From: Rubrivivax sp.
GTDB taxonomy: Bacteria; Pseudomonadota; Gammaproteobacteria; Burkholderiales; Burkholderiaceae_C
Direction: 5' to 3'
Length of the DNA: 6,072 bases
NCBI GenBank assembly: GCA_030693565.1
Contig: JAUYAJ010000249.1
Span: forward strand, 1-6,072
Position numbers and translations under genes: made by a program. The notes beneath the pieces were generated by a model, which searched no databases, had not been told where the DNA came from, and was given only the letters and a program-made list of their open reading frames with translations. Positions 1-5,518 of this stretch are shown here, one piece after another (positions within the stretch are counted from its first letter, which is position 1; each line of letters opens with the position of its first letter).

Positions 1-90
1 CTGCCGGGCCAGCCCACTGCTGCGCCGCCAGCGGCGGCCGCTTCGGCGCCGCAGCGGCTGGCCGCTGCCGCTGGCGGTGCGCGGCGATGA
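1..90 (+). CDS. mrdA: 3' end of an upstream gene, probably mrdA (penicillin-binding protein 2)
   Basis: Reading frame 1 is open from the window edge to a TGA at 88-90 and gives 29 residues rich in Ala, Pro and Gly, ending in Gly-Ala-Arg-Arg. The stop overlaps the rodA ATG (87-89) in an ATGA arrangement, which suggests translational coupling. In Burkholderiales the usual order is mreB-mreC-mreD-mrdA-rodA, and PBP2 proteins of this group often end in a low-complexity Ala/Pro tail, so mrdA is the natural candidate. PBP2 is the inner-membrane transpeptidase that works with RodA in side-wall synthesis. No catalytic motif lies in the visible part, so the identity rests on context alone. The frame itself is reasonably secure because of the overlap. 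Confidence 0.6.
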   Translation: MPGQPTAAPPAAAASAPQRLAAAAGGARR

Positions 91-1247
91 ACAGCAGCTT
101 CGACCAGCCTTCGCCGTGGCGCCGCCTGCGGCCGGTGTTCCTCGGCTTCGACGGCCCGCTGGCGCTGGCGATCGTGGTGCTGGCGGCGATCGGCCTGGTG
201 GCCATGTATTCGGCCGGCTACGACCACGGCACGCGCTTCGTCGACCATGGCCGCAACATGCTGATTGCCCTGGGCGTGCTGTTCGTCGTCGCCCAGGTGC
301 CGGCGCAAAAGCTGCAGCGGCTGGCGGTGCCGCTGTATGTGCTCGGCGTCGGCCTGCTGATCCTGACCGCGCTGCCGGGCCTGGGCATCACCAAGAAGGG
401 CGCCACGCGGTGGCTCGACATCGGCATCGTGATTCAGCCCAGCGAGGTGCTGAAGATCGCGCTGCCCTTGATGCTGGCCTGGTGGTTCCAGAAGCGTGAA
501 GGCCAGGTGCGCGCGCCCGACTTCCTGGTTGCCGGCGCCTTGCTGGCGTTGCCGGTCGGGCTGATCGCCAAGCAGCCCGACCTGGGCACCGCGCTGCTGG
601 TGCTGTTCAGTGGCTTGTACGTGATCTTCTTCGCCGGCTTGTCGTGGCGGCTGGTGATCCCGGCGCTGCTGCTGGCGGCGGCGGGCATCGGGGCGCTGGT
701 GTTGCTGGGCTCGGCGGCTTGCGATTCAGGCGCTGAATGGCCGCTGCTTCGCGAGTACCAGCGCCACCGCGTCTGCACCTTGCTCGACCCGACCAAGGAC
801 CCGCTGGGCAAGGGCTTTCACATCATCCAGGGCATGATCGCGATCGGCTCGGGCGGGCTTGCCGGCAAGGGCTTCATGCAAGGCACGCAGACCCACCTCG
901 AATTCATCCCCGAGCGCACCACCGACTTCATCTTCGCCGCTTTCAGCGAGGAATTCGGCCTCTCCGGCGTCGTCGTGCTGCTGCTGGGCTTCACTTTCCT
1001 GATCTTCCGCGGCCTGATGATTGCCGCCGAAGCGCCGACCGTCTTCACCCGGCTGCTGGCCGGCGCGGTGACGATGGGCTTCTTCAGCTACGCCTTCGTC
1101 AACAAGGGCATGGTCAGCGGCATCTTGCCGGTGGTCGGCGTGCCGCTGCCCTTCATCAGCTATGGCGGCACCGCCATGGTCTCGCTCGGCCTCGGCCTGG
1201 GCATCCTGATGTCGGTGGCGCGCAGCCAGCGCCTGATGCAGTCATGA
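87..1247 (+). CDS. rodA: RodA, SEDS-family peptidoglycan glycosyltransferase (cell elongation)
   Basis: This is a 386-residue polytopic inner-membrane protein; E. coli RodA has 370 residues. RodA polymerises glycan strands from lipid II with PBP2 in the elongasome. Recognisable SEDS motifs, in order: KKGATRWLDIG (about 103-113), IQPSEVLKIALPLM (116-129), AKQPDLGTALLV (161-172), DPLGKGFHIIQ (238-248), AIGSGGLAGKGFMQGTQTHLEF (252-273), PERTTDFIF (275-283) and NKGMVSGILPVVGVPLPFISYGG (339-361). D280 in the TDFIF motif aligns with the essential Asp of the family (D262 in E. coli). The ATG at 87 overlaps the upstream stop, and the N-terminus (about 22 residues before the first membrane segment) has normal length. 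The Shine-Dalgarno signal is weak, which fits coupling. Unlike E. coli RodA, the loop before REYQRHRV has an insertion of roughly ten residues with the only two cysteines of the protein (C212, C230). Confidence 0.97.
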   Translation: MNSSFDQPSPWRRLRPVFLGFDGPLALAIVVLAAIGLVAMYSAGYDHGTRFVDHGRNMLIALGVLFVVAQVPAQKLQRLAVPLYVLGVGLLILTALPGLGITKKGATRWLDIGIVIQPSEVLKIALPLMLAWWFQKREGQVRAPDFLVAGALLALPVGLIAKQPDLGTALLVLFSGLYVIFFAGLSWRLVIPALLLAAAGIGALVLLGSAACDSGAEWPLLREYQRHRVCTLLDPTKDPLGKGFHIIQGMIAIGSGGLAGKGFMQGTQTHLEFIPERTTDFIFAAFSEEFGLSGVVVLLLGFTFLIFRGLMIAAEAPTVFTRLLAGAVTMGFFSYAFVNKGMVSGILPVVGVPLPFISYGGTAMVSLGLGLGILMSVARSQRLMQS

Positions 1248-2182
1248 GCATCGGCGTTGTCGGCGTCGGCAACATGGGGCTGGCGATGGCGCTGCGGCTG
1301 CGCGACGCTGGCATGGCAGTGGCGGTGCGCGACATCGACGGCGCCCGCGAGGCGCTGGCGGCGCAGGGCGGCTGCACGGTGGCGGTCGATGCGGCCGCGC
1401 TGGCCGCTGGCTGCGAGTTGCTGATCGTCGCCGTGGTCGACGCTGGCCAATGCGACGAAGTGCTCTTGGGCGCCGGGGGCGCCGCCACCACGCTGCGGCC
1501 AGGGCAGACGGTGATGCTGTGCCCGACCATCGCCCCGGCCGACACCGAGCGCCTGGCCGCGGCGCTGGCGGTGCGCGGCGTCGACGTCATCGACGCCCCG
1601 ATGTCCGGCGGCCCGCTGCGCGCGCGCCAGGGCACGATGAGCCTGATGCTGGCCGCCGACGCGGCGCTGTTGCAGCGCTGGCAGGCGGTGCTGGCGCAGT
1701 TGTCGGACCGGCAGTTCCGCGTCAGCGAGCGCGTGGGCGACGGCGCCCGCACCAAGCTGGTCAACAACCTGCTCGCCGCGGCCAACCTGGCGGCGGCGGC
1801 CGAGGCGCTGGCGTTGGCGCAGCAGGTCGGGCTGGATGCGGCAACCACGCTGGGCGTCATCGAGCAGTCCAGCGGCCAGAGCTGGATCGGCAGCGACCGC
1901 CTGCACCGTGCGCTGGCCTGCGACGCTGCGGCGCAAGCCCATCTGGCGCTGCTGGCCAAGGACACGGCGCTGGCGCTGGACCTGGCGCGCGCGGCCGGCG
2001 CCGCAGTGCCGGTGGGCGCGGCAGCGGCAGCTTGTTTTGCCGGCGCGATGGCGGCCGGCCACGCCCGCGACGACGACTCGGTGCTGCTGCGCTGGCTGCA
2101 GGCTCAGCGCAGCGGGAACCTGAGCGTGAACAAGGTTCCCGGGCTGGCCCCGGCCCCGGCCCCGCCGCCGCGGGCCGGATAG
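1244..2182 (+). CDS. NAD(P)-dependent dehydrogenase, 3-hydroxyisobutyrate dehydrogenase family
   Basis: This is a 312-residue beta-hydroxyacid dehydrogenase. The Rossmann motif GVGNMG is at residues 7-12, near the N-terminus. The substrate signature DAPMSGGPLRARQGTMSLM spans 118-135, the catalytic lysine is K171 in KLVNNLL, and a second conserved lysine is K239 in LLAKD. Asp30 at the end of the second beta strand favours NAD+ over NADP+ (inference). Family members oxidise or reduce small beta-hydroxyacids such as 3-hydroxyisobutyrate, tartronate semialdehyde or threonate; the substrate cannot be told from sequence. The start is the ATG overlapping the rodA TGA (ATGA, 1244-1247); there is no clear Shine-Dalgarno, so translation probably depends on ribosomes finishing rodA. 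A normal family C-terminus would be near residue 290; the last ~22 residues (Ala-Pro repeats) are an odd tail reading antisense through the end of the kinase gene. A longer upstream extension of this frame exists but is a shadow of rodA. Confidence 0.9.
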   Translation: MSIGVVGVGNMGLAMALRLRDAGMAVAVRDIDGAREALAAQGGCTVAVDAAALAAGCELLIVAVVDAGQCDEVLLGAGGAATTLRPGQTVMLCPTIAPADTERLAAALAVRGVDVIDAPMSGGPLRARQGTMSLMLAADAALLQRWQAVLAQLSDRQFRVSERVGDGARTKLVNNLLAAANLAAAAEALALAQQVGLDAATTLGVIEQSSGQSWIGSDRLHRALACDAAAQAHLALLAKDTALALDLARAAGAAVPVGAAAAACFAGAMAAGHARDDDSVLLRWLQAQRSGNLSVNKVPGLAPAPAPPPRAG

Positions 2183-3567
2183 GCATCGTCGATGCTCAGC
2201 TCGGCCTCGTGGTGCTGGGCGATCTCGAGCACGATGGCCAGCCCCAGGCCGCTGCCGTCGACGTCGGTGCCCAGCGCGCGGTAAAAGGGCTGCAACACCA
2301 GTTCGCGCTCGCTGACCGGGATGCCTGGGCCGTTGTCCTCGAGCTGCAGCACCAGCACCTGGCCGAAGGGGTCGGGCGTGACGCGGGCGGTGACGGTGCC
2401 GCCCGCGGGGGTGTAGCGCAAGGCGTTGTCGACCAGGTTGCGCACCAGCTCGCGCAGCAGCACGCCATGGCCGCGCAGCCAGGCCGGCTGGTCGGTGTCC
2501 GGGCCTTCGTAGCCGAGGTCGATGCGCCGGTCCAGCGCCAGCGGCACGAAGTCCTGCACCACGTCGCGGGTGATCGCAGCGAGGTCGACCGGCAGCATCT
2601 CCAGCGGCTGGCCCTTGCCTTCGGCGCGTGCCATCGCCAGCAACTGGTTGACCATGTGCGCGGCGCGCTGGCTGGCCAGCGCGATCTGGCGCAGCGAGTG
2701 CTTCATCTGTTCGGGCTGGCTCTGGCCGCTGTCGATCTCGCGCTCGGCCACCTCGGCCTGCATGCGCAGCCCGGCCAGCGGCGTCTTCAACTGGTGGGCG
2801 GCGTCGGCCAGGAAGTGGCGCTGGCTGACCAGCGAGCGGTCCAGCCGCAGCAGCAAGTCGTTGATCGCACCGACCAGTGGCGCGACTTCCTCGGGCACGT
2901 CGCGCTCGGAGATCGGGCTCAGGTCGTCGCTCTCGCGGCGGCGGATACGCAGCTGCAGATCGGCCAGTGGCTGGATGCCGCGTGAGAGCGCGAACCAGAC
3001 CAGGATCACCGCCAGCGGCAGGATCACGAACTGCGGCAGTATCACGCCCTTGATGATCTCGGTGGCCAGCTGTGAGCGCTTGTCCAGGGTCTCGGCCAGC
3101 TGCACCAGCGCGCGATGCTCGGCCTCGGCAGGGCCGATCGGCAGCCACATCCACGCCACCCGAACCGGGTCGCCGCGAATCACCTCGCTGCGCAGCTGGA
3201 CGTCTTTGTCGCCGTCATAAGGCGGTACCGGAATCTGGGCGTCACCGGCGACGATCTCGCCGCGCGTGCCCAGAACCTGGAAGAAGATGCGGTCGTCGTC
3301 GTCGCGGCGCAGCCTCATCGTCGCCGTGCGGCGCAGCTGGTTGCGCACCTCGTGCGGCGAATTGCCGGCCTGGGCCGAGGCCTCGACCATCTGCTGCGAC
3401 ATCGCGCGCACCAGGTCGGCCAGTTCGCGGTCGTAGGGGCGGTTGGCAATGCCTTGCGCCACCACCCAGGTCAGGGCCACGCTCATCGGCCACAGCAACA
3501 GCAGCGGCGCGAGCATCCAGTCGAGGATCTCGCCGAACAGTGAGCGTTGTTCGCGCGATGCGGGCAT
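2104..3567 (-). CDS. Two-component sensor histidine kinase, TctE/QseC type
   Basis: This is a 487-residue inner-membrane kinase that should phosphorylate the response regulator encoded just upstream. The first membrane helix is at about 18-40 and the second at about 174-194. The periplasmic region between them resembles the 2CSK_N sensor domain of TctE-like kinases (DRIFFQVLGTRGEIVAGD at 92-109). A linker follows, then the HisKA box FLADAAHQLKTPLAGL with phospho-acceptor H258. The ATPase domain has an N box (N377, N381 in RNLVDNALRYTP), a G1 box DNGPGIP (411-417), an F box (PFYRA, 427-431) and a G2 box GSGLGLAIV (438-446). All catalytic boxes look intact. The ATG lies 34 bases after the regulator stop, with no strong Shine-Dalgarno and a hairpin in the gap. 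The C-terminal GTLFTLRFPL is normal for the family, but a Gly/Ala-rich insert (about 466-475) precedes it. The stimulus is unknown; no tctABC-like transporter is in view. Confidence 0.95.
   Translation of the reverse strand: MPASREQRSLFGEILDWMLAPLLLLWPMSVALTWVVAQGIANRPYDRELADLVRAMSQQMVEASAQAGNSPHEVRNQLRRTATMRLRRDDDDRIFFQVLGTRGEIVAGDAQIPVPPYDGDKDVQLRSEVIRGDPVRVAWMWLPIGPAEAEHRALVQLAETLDKRSQLATEIIKGVILPQFVILPLAVILVWFALSRGIQPLADLQLRIRRRESDDLSPISERDVPEEVAPLVGAINDLLLRLDRSLVSQRHFLADAAHQLKTPLAGLRMQAEVAEREIDSGQSQPEQMKHSLRQIALASQRAAHMVNQLLAMARAEGKGQPLEMLPVDLAAITRDVVQDFVPLALDRRIDLGYEGPDTDQPAWLRGHGVLLRELVRNLVDNALRYTPAGGTVTARVTPDPFGQVLVLQLEDNGPGIPVSERELVLQPFYRALGTDVDGSGLGLAIVLEIAQHHEAELSIDDAYPARGGGAGAGASPGTLFTLRFPLR
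2146..2163 (+). repeat. Tandem hexanucleotide GGCCCC, three copies
   Basis: Three perfect copies of GGCCCC are followed by GCCGCCG. The repeat lies inside the overlap of the two convergent genes. It encodes Ala-Pro repeats at the C-terminus of the dehydrogenase and Gly-Ala repeats near the C-terminus of the kinase on the other strand. Confidence 0.9.
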
Positions 3568-3576
3568 GGGGGTGCA

Positions 3577-3597
3577 GCGCCGGCCGGGGTCCGGCGC
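3577..3597 (-). other. Inverted repeat between response regulator and kinase genes
   Basis: GCGCCGG (3577-3583) and CCGGCGC (3591-3597) form a perfect 7-bp stem around a 7-base loop, inside the 34-base gap between the two genes. No T tract follows in either direction, so it is not a standard terminator. It lies 9 bases before the kinase ATG and could limit ribosome access or transcript decay (inference). Confidence 0.5.
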
Positions 3598-3601
3598 AGG
3601 A

Positions 3602-4273
3602 TCAGGCGGCGATCTTCTCCAGGCAATAGCCCAAGCCGCGCACGGTGGCGATGCGCACCGGGCCTTGCTCGATCTTCTTGCGCAGCCGGTGGATGTAGAC
3701 CTCGATGGCGTTGTTGCTGACTTCTTCGCCCCATTCGCACAGGCGCTCGACCAGCTGGTCCTTGCTGACCAGCCGGCCCGAACGCTGCAGCAGCACCTCG
3801 AGCAAGCTGAGCTCGCGCGCCGACAGCTCGAGCATCTGCTCGTTCAGGTAGGCCACGCGGCCGGTGGCGTCGAAGGTCAGCGGGCCGTGCTTGATGATGC
3901 TCGACGCCGTGCCCAGGCCGCGCCGCGTCAGCGCGCGCACGCGCGCCTCCAGCTCCTGCAGCGAGAACGGCTTGGCCATGTAGTCGTCGGCGCCCAGGTC
4001 CAGGCCCTTGACGCGCTGCTCGACGCTGTCGGCCGCGGTGAGGATCAGCACCGGCACGCTGGAGCCGCGCCCGCGCAGCTTGCGCAGCACCTCGAAGCCG
4101 TGCATCTTGGGCAGGCCCAGATCGAGGATCAAGAGGTCGAACTCGTGCGAGGCCAGCGCCGCGTGGGCGTCAGTGCCGCTGCTGACCTGGTCGACGGCAT
4201 AGCCCGAAGCGCGCAGCGAACGCAGCAGGCCGTCGGCCAGCACCTGGTCGTCTTCGGCAATGAGGATGCGCAT
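3602..4273 (-). CDS. OmpR/PhoB-family response regulator (TctD/QseB-like)
   Basis: This is a 223-residue DNA-binding regulator, normal length for the family. The receiver domain (about 1-115) has the acidic pair D8/D9, phospho-acceptor D51 in LILDLGLP, T79 in LTAAD and K101 in the AKPF motif. The winged-helix effector (about 130-220) ends with the recognition-helix region SNNAIEVYIHRLRKKIE and the wing VRGLGYCLEK. The start chosen is the ATG at 4273, giving MRILIAEDD as in most homologues, with GGAGA (4279-4283) at proper distance. An upstream GTG at 4336 would add 21 unrelated residues and lies inside the likely -10 element, so I reject it. It is the first gene of an operon with the kinase and is transcribed away from recA. 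Its targets and signal cannot be read from the sequence. Related regulator-kinase pairs next to recA occur in other Burkholderiales (from memory, unchecked). Confidence 0.96.
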   Translation of the reverse strand: MRILIAEDDQVLADGLLRSLRASGYAVDQVSSGTDAHAALASHEFDLLILDLGLPKMHGFEVLRKLRGRGSSVPVLILTAADSVEQRVKGLDLGADDYMAKPFSLQELEARVRALTRRGLGTASSIIKHGPLTFDATGRVAYLNEQMLELSARELSLLEVLLQRSGRLVSKDQLVERLCEWGEEVSNNAIEVYIHRLRKKIEQGPVRIATVRGLGYCLEKIAA

Positions 4274-4278
4274 GGCGG

Positions 4279-4283
4279 TCTCC
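4279..4283 (-). promoter_or_regulatory. Ribosome binding site of the response regulator
   Basis: On the minus strand GGAGA lies five bases before the ATG at 4273. It decides between this start and the GTG at 4336, for which no comparable site was seen. Confidence 0.6.
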
Positions 4284-4290
4284 GGCAGGC

Positions 4291-4299
4291 GGGGGGGGG
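4291..4299 (-). repeat. Nine-base homopolymer (G on plus, C on the regulator transcript)
   Basis: An uninterrupted run of nine G on the plus strand lies in the untranslated leader of the response regulator, 17 bases before its start codon and just upstream of the Shine-Dalgarno. Runs of this length are prone to slippage. It is also a common place for sequencing length errors. Confidence 0.9.
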
Positions 4300-4325
4300 T
4301 GGCGCAACAGGCGCGGCGTGAGTTG

Positions 4326-4331
4326 ATTCTA
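4326..4331 (-). promoter_or_regulatory. Possible -10 element of the response regulator-kinase operon
   Basis: TAGAAT on the minus strand matches TATAAT at five of six positions and would start a transcript about 45 bases before the regulator ATG. No good TTGACA-like -35 sits 16-18 bp upstream, so the promoter may need an activator, possibly the phosphorylated regulator itself (inference). Confidence 0.4.
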
Positions 4332-4395
4332 GGCACTCACCCCGACAGACCACAGGCGTGCGGCGCGCCAATTGCCGTCCCCCTAGACGAACCCA

Positions 4396-4411
4396 CTGTA
4401 CAAACATCCAG
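4396..4411 (+). promoter_or_regulatory. LexA (SOS) box of recA
   Basis: CTGTACAAACATCCAG matches the CTGT-N8-ACAG pattern of gamma/betaproteobacterial LexA boxes with one mismatch in the right half (CCAG for ACAG), and the centre is AT-rich in an otherwise GC-rich region. It lies 36 bp before the recA ATG and overlaps the probable -35 element, the expected place for a repressor site. LexA presumably blocks recA (and recX) until DNA damage. The site is identified by pattern only. Confidence 0.85.
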
Positions 4412-4424
4412 CTTCTGCAATAAT
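4397..4424 (+). promoter_or_regulatory. Probable sigma-70 promoter of recA
   Basis: The -10 element is AATAAT (4419-4424, five of six matches to TATAAT), preceded by TGC, an extended -10 motif (4416-4418). The best -35 is TGTACA (4397-4402, four of six) at a 16-bp spacing, inside the LexA box. Transcription would start near 4431 and give a leader of only about 17 bases that contains the Shine-Dalgarno. The weak -35 may be offset by the extended -10. Confidence 0.65.
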
Positions 4425-4436
4425 GGTGACCCAGCC

Positions 4437-4443
4437 AGGAGAG
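4437..4443 (+). promoter_or_regulatory. Ribosome binding site of recA
   Basis: AGGAGAG, with the AGGAG core ending six bases before the ATG at 4448. This is the strongest Shine-Dalgarno in the window and fixes the recA start. Confidence 0.8.
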
Positions 4444-4447
4444 CAGC

Positions 4448-5491
4448 ATGGACGCACCCGTCAAAGCCCAGAACAGTGAAAAATCCAAGGCCTTGCAGGC
4501 CGCCTTGTCGCAGATCGAGAAGCAGTTCGGCAAGGGCTCGATCATGCGCCTGGGCGCCGGCGAGGTCATAGCCGACATCCAGGTCGTCTCCACCGGTTCG
4601 CTGGGCTTGGACATCGCCCTGGGCGTGGGCGGCCTGCCGCGCGGCCGGGTGATCGAGATCTACGGCCCTGAGTCGTCGGGCAAGACCACGCTGACGCTGC
4701 AGGTCATCGCCGAGATGCAAAAGCTCGCCGGCACCTGCGCCTTCATCGACGCCGAACATGCGCTCGACTCGCAATACGCGCAAAAGCTCGGCGTCAACCT
4801 GCAGGAACTGCTGATCTCGCAGCCCGACACCGGCGAGCAGGCGCTCGAGATCGTCGACGCCCTGGTGCGCTCGGGCGCGGTCGACATGATCGTCATCGAC
4901 TCGGTGGCGGCGCTGACGCCCAAGGCCGAACTCGAAGGTGAGATGGGCGACAGCCTGCCCGGCCTGCAGGCCCGCTTGATGAGCCAGGCACTGCGCAAGC
5001 TCACCGCGACCATCAAGAAGAGCAACACGATGGTCATCTTCATCAACCAGATCCGCATGAAGATCGGCGTCATGTTCGGCAACCCCGAAACCACGACCGG
5101 CGGCAACGCACTCAAGTTCTACGCCTCGGTGCGGCTGGACATCCGGCGCACCGGCAACATCAAGAAGGGCGACGAGATCATCGGCAGCGAGACCAAGGTC
5201 AAGGTGGTGAAGAACAAGGTCGCGCCGCCCTTCAAGACCGCCGAGTTCGACATCCTCTACGGCGAAGGCATCAGCCGCGAAGGCGAGATCATCGACATGG
5301 GTGTCACCGCGAACATCGTCGACAAGTCCGGCGCCTGGTACGCCTACAACGGCGAGAAGATCGGCCAGGGCAAGGACAACGCGCGCGAGTTCCTGCGCGA
5401 AAACGTCGAGTTGGCGCGCGAGATCGAAAACAAGGTCCGCGCATCGGTGGGCATTCCGCTGCTGGGCGGCGACGCCCCGGCGGCGGCCTGA
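4448..5491 (+). CDS. recA: RecA recombinase
   Basis: This is a full-length RecA of 347 residues. It forms ATP-dependent filaments on single-stranded DNA, catalyses strand exchange and activates LexA self-cleavage in the SOS response. Visible motifs: Walker A GPESSGKT (73-80, K79), catalytic Glu E103 in DAEHALD, Walker B VIDSVAAL with D151, and the DNA-binding loop 2 region QIRMKIGVMFGNPETTTGG, followed by KFYASVRLDIRR. The ATG has a strong AGGAGAG Shine-Dalgarno (4437-4443) six bases upstream, and a LexA box plus promoter lie just before it. The C-terminus (VGIPLLGGDAPAAA) is short and nearly neutral, unlike the acidic tail of E. coli RecA that restrains filament activity. The stop is TGA followed by C, and the frame then stays open into recX. 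Confidence 0.99.
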   Translation: MDAPVKAQNSEKSKALQAALSQIEKQFGKGSIMRLGAGEVIADIQVVSTGSLGLDIALGVGGLPRGRVIEIYGPESSGKTTLTLQVIAEMQKLAGTCAFIDAEHALDSQYAQKLGVNLQELLISQPDTGEQALEIVDALVRSGAVDMIVIDSVAALTPKAELEGEMGDSLPGLQARLMSQALRKLTATIKKSNTMVIFINQIRMKIGVMFGNPETTTGGNALKFYASVRLDIRRTGNIKKGDEIIGSETKVKVVKNKVAPPFKTAEFDILYGEGISREGEIIDMGVTANIVDKSGAWYAYNGEKIGQGKDNAREFLRENVELAREIENKVRASVGIPLLGGDAPAAA

Positions 5492-5496
5492 CCGGC

Positions 5497-5518
5497 GGCC
5501 CGGCGCCCGGGCGCGGCC
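5497..5518 (+). other. Inverted repeat in the recA-recX gap
   Basis: The core is the 12-bp palindrome GCGCCCGGGCGC (5503-5514), flanked by GGCC on each side (5497-5500 and 5515-5518), with a two-base bulge on the left. As RNA it can form an 8-bp GC stem with a CCGG loop, ending right before the recX ATG. No T run follows because recX begins there. In E. coli a terminator between recA and recX limits recX; this hairpin could play a similar or translation-blocking role (inference). Confidence 0.5.

Noticed and set aside
737..1243. Extension of the dehydrogenase frame upstream into rodA
   Set aside because: The Rossmann motif begins right after the ATG at 1244. The upstream part is a shadow frame of rodA with no dehydrogenase-like sequence.
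1450..2985. Plus-strand open frame of 511 codons across the dehydrogenase and kinase genes
   Set aside because: It crosses two real genes in wrong frames and its composition is Arg/Gly/Gln-rich noise.
1160..3154. Minus-strand open frame of 664 codons antisense to the dehydrogenase and overlapping the kinase
   Set aside because: Its translation is low-complexity Arg/Ala/Gly-rich with no family motifs. It is an expected by-product of GC-rich coding DNA, and the recognised genes occupy the same DNA in other frames.
3443..4321. Plus-strand open frame of 292 codons opposite the kinase start and response regulator
   Set aside because: It is antisense to a regulator with all catalytic residues, and the translation is Ala/Gln/Leu-rich without motifs.
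4274..4336. GTG start of the response regulator adding 21 residues
   Set aside because: The extra residues do not resemble receiver domains, the GTG falls in the probable -10 element, and the ATG at 4273 has a proper GGAGA.
5492..5518. Intrinsic terminator between recA and recX
   Set aside because: There is a GC stem but no T tract, so I list it only as an inverted repeat.
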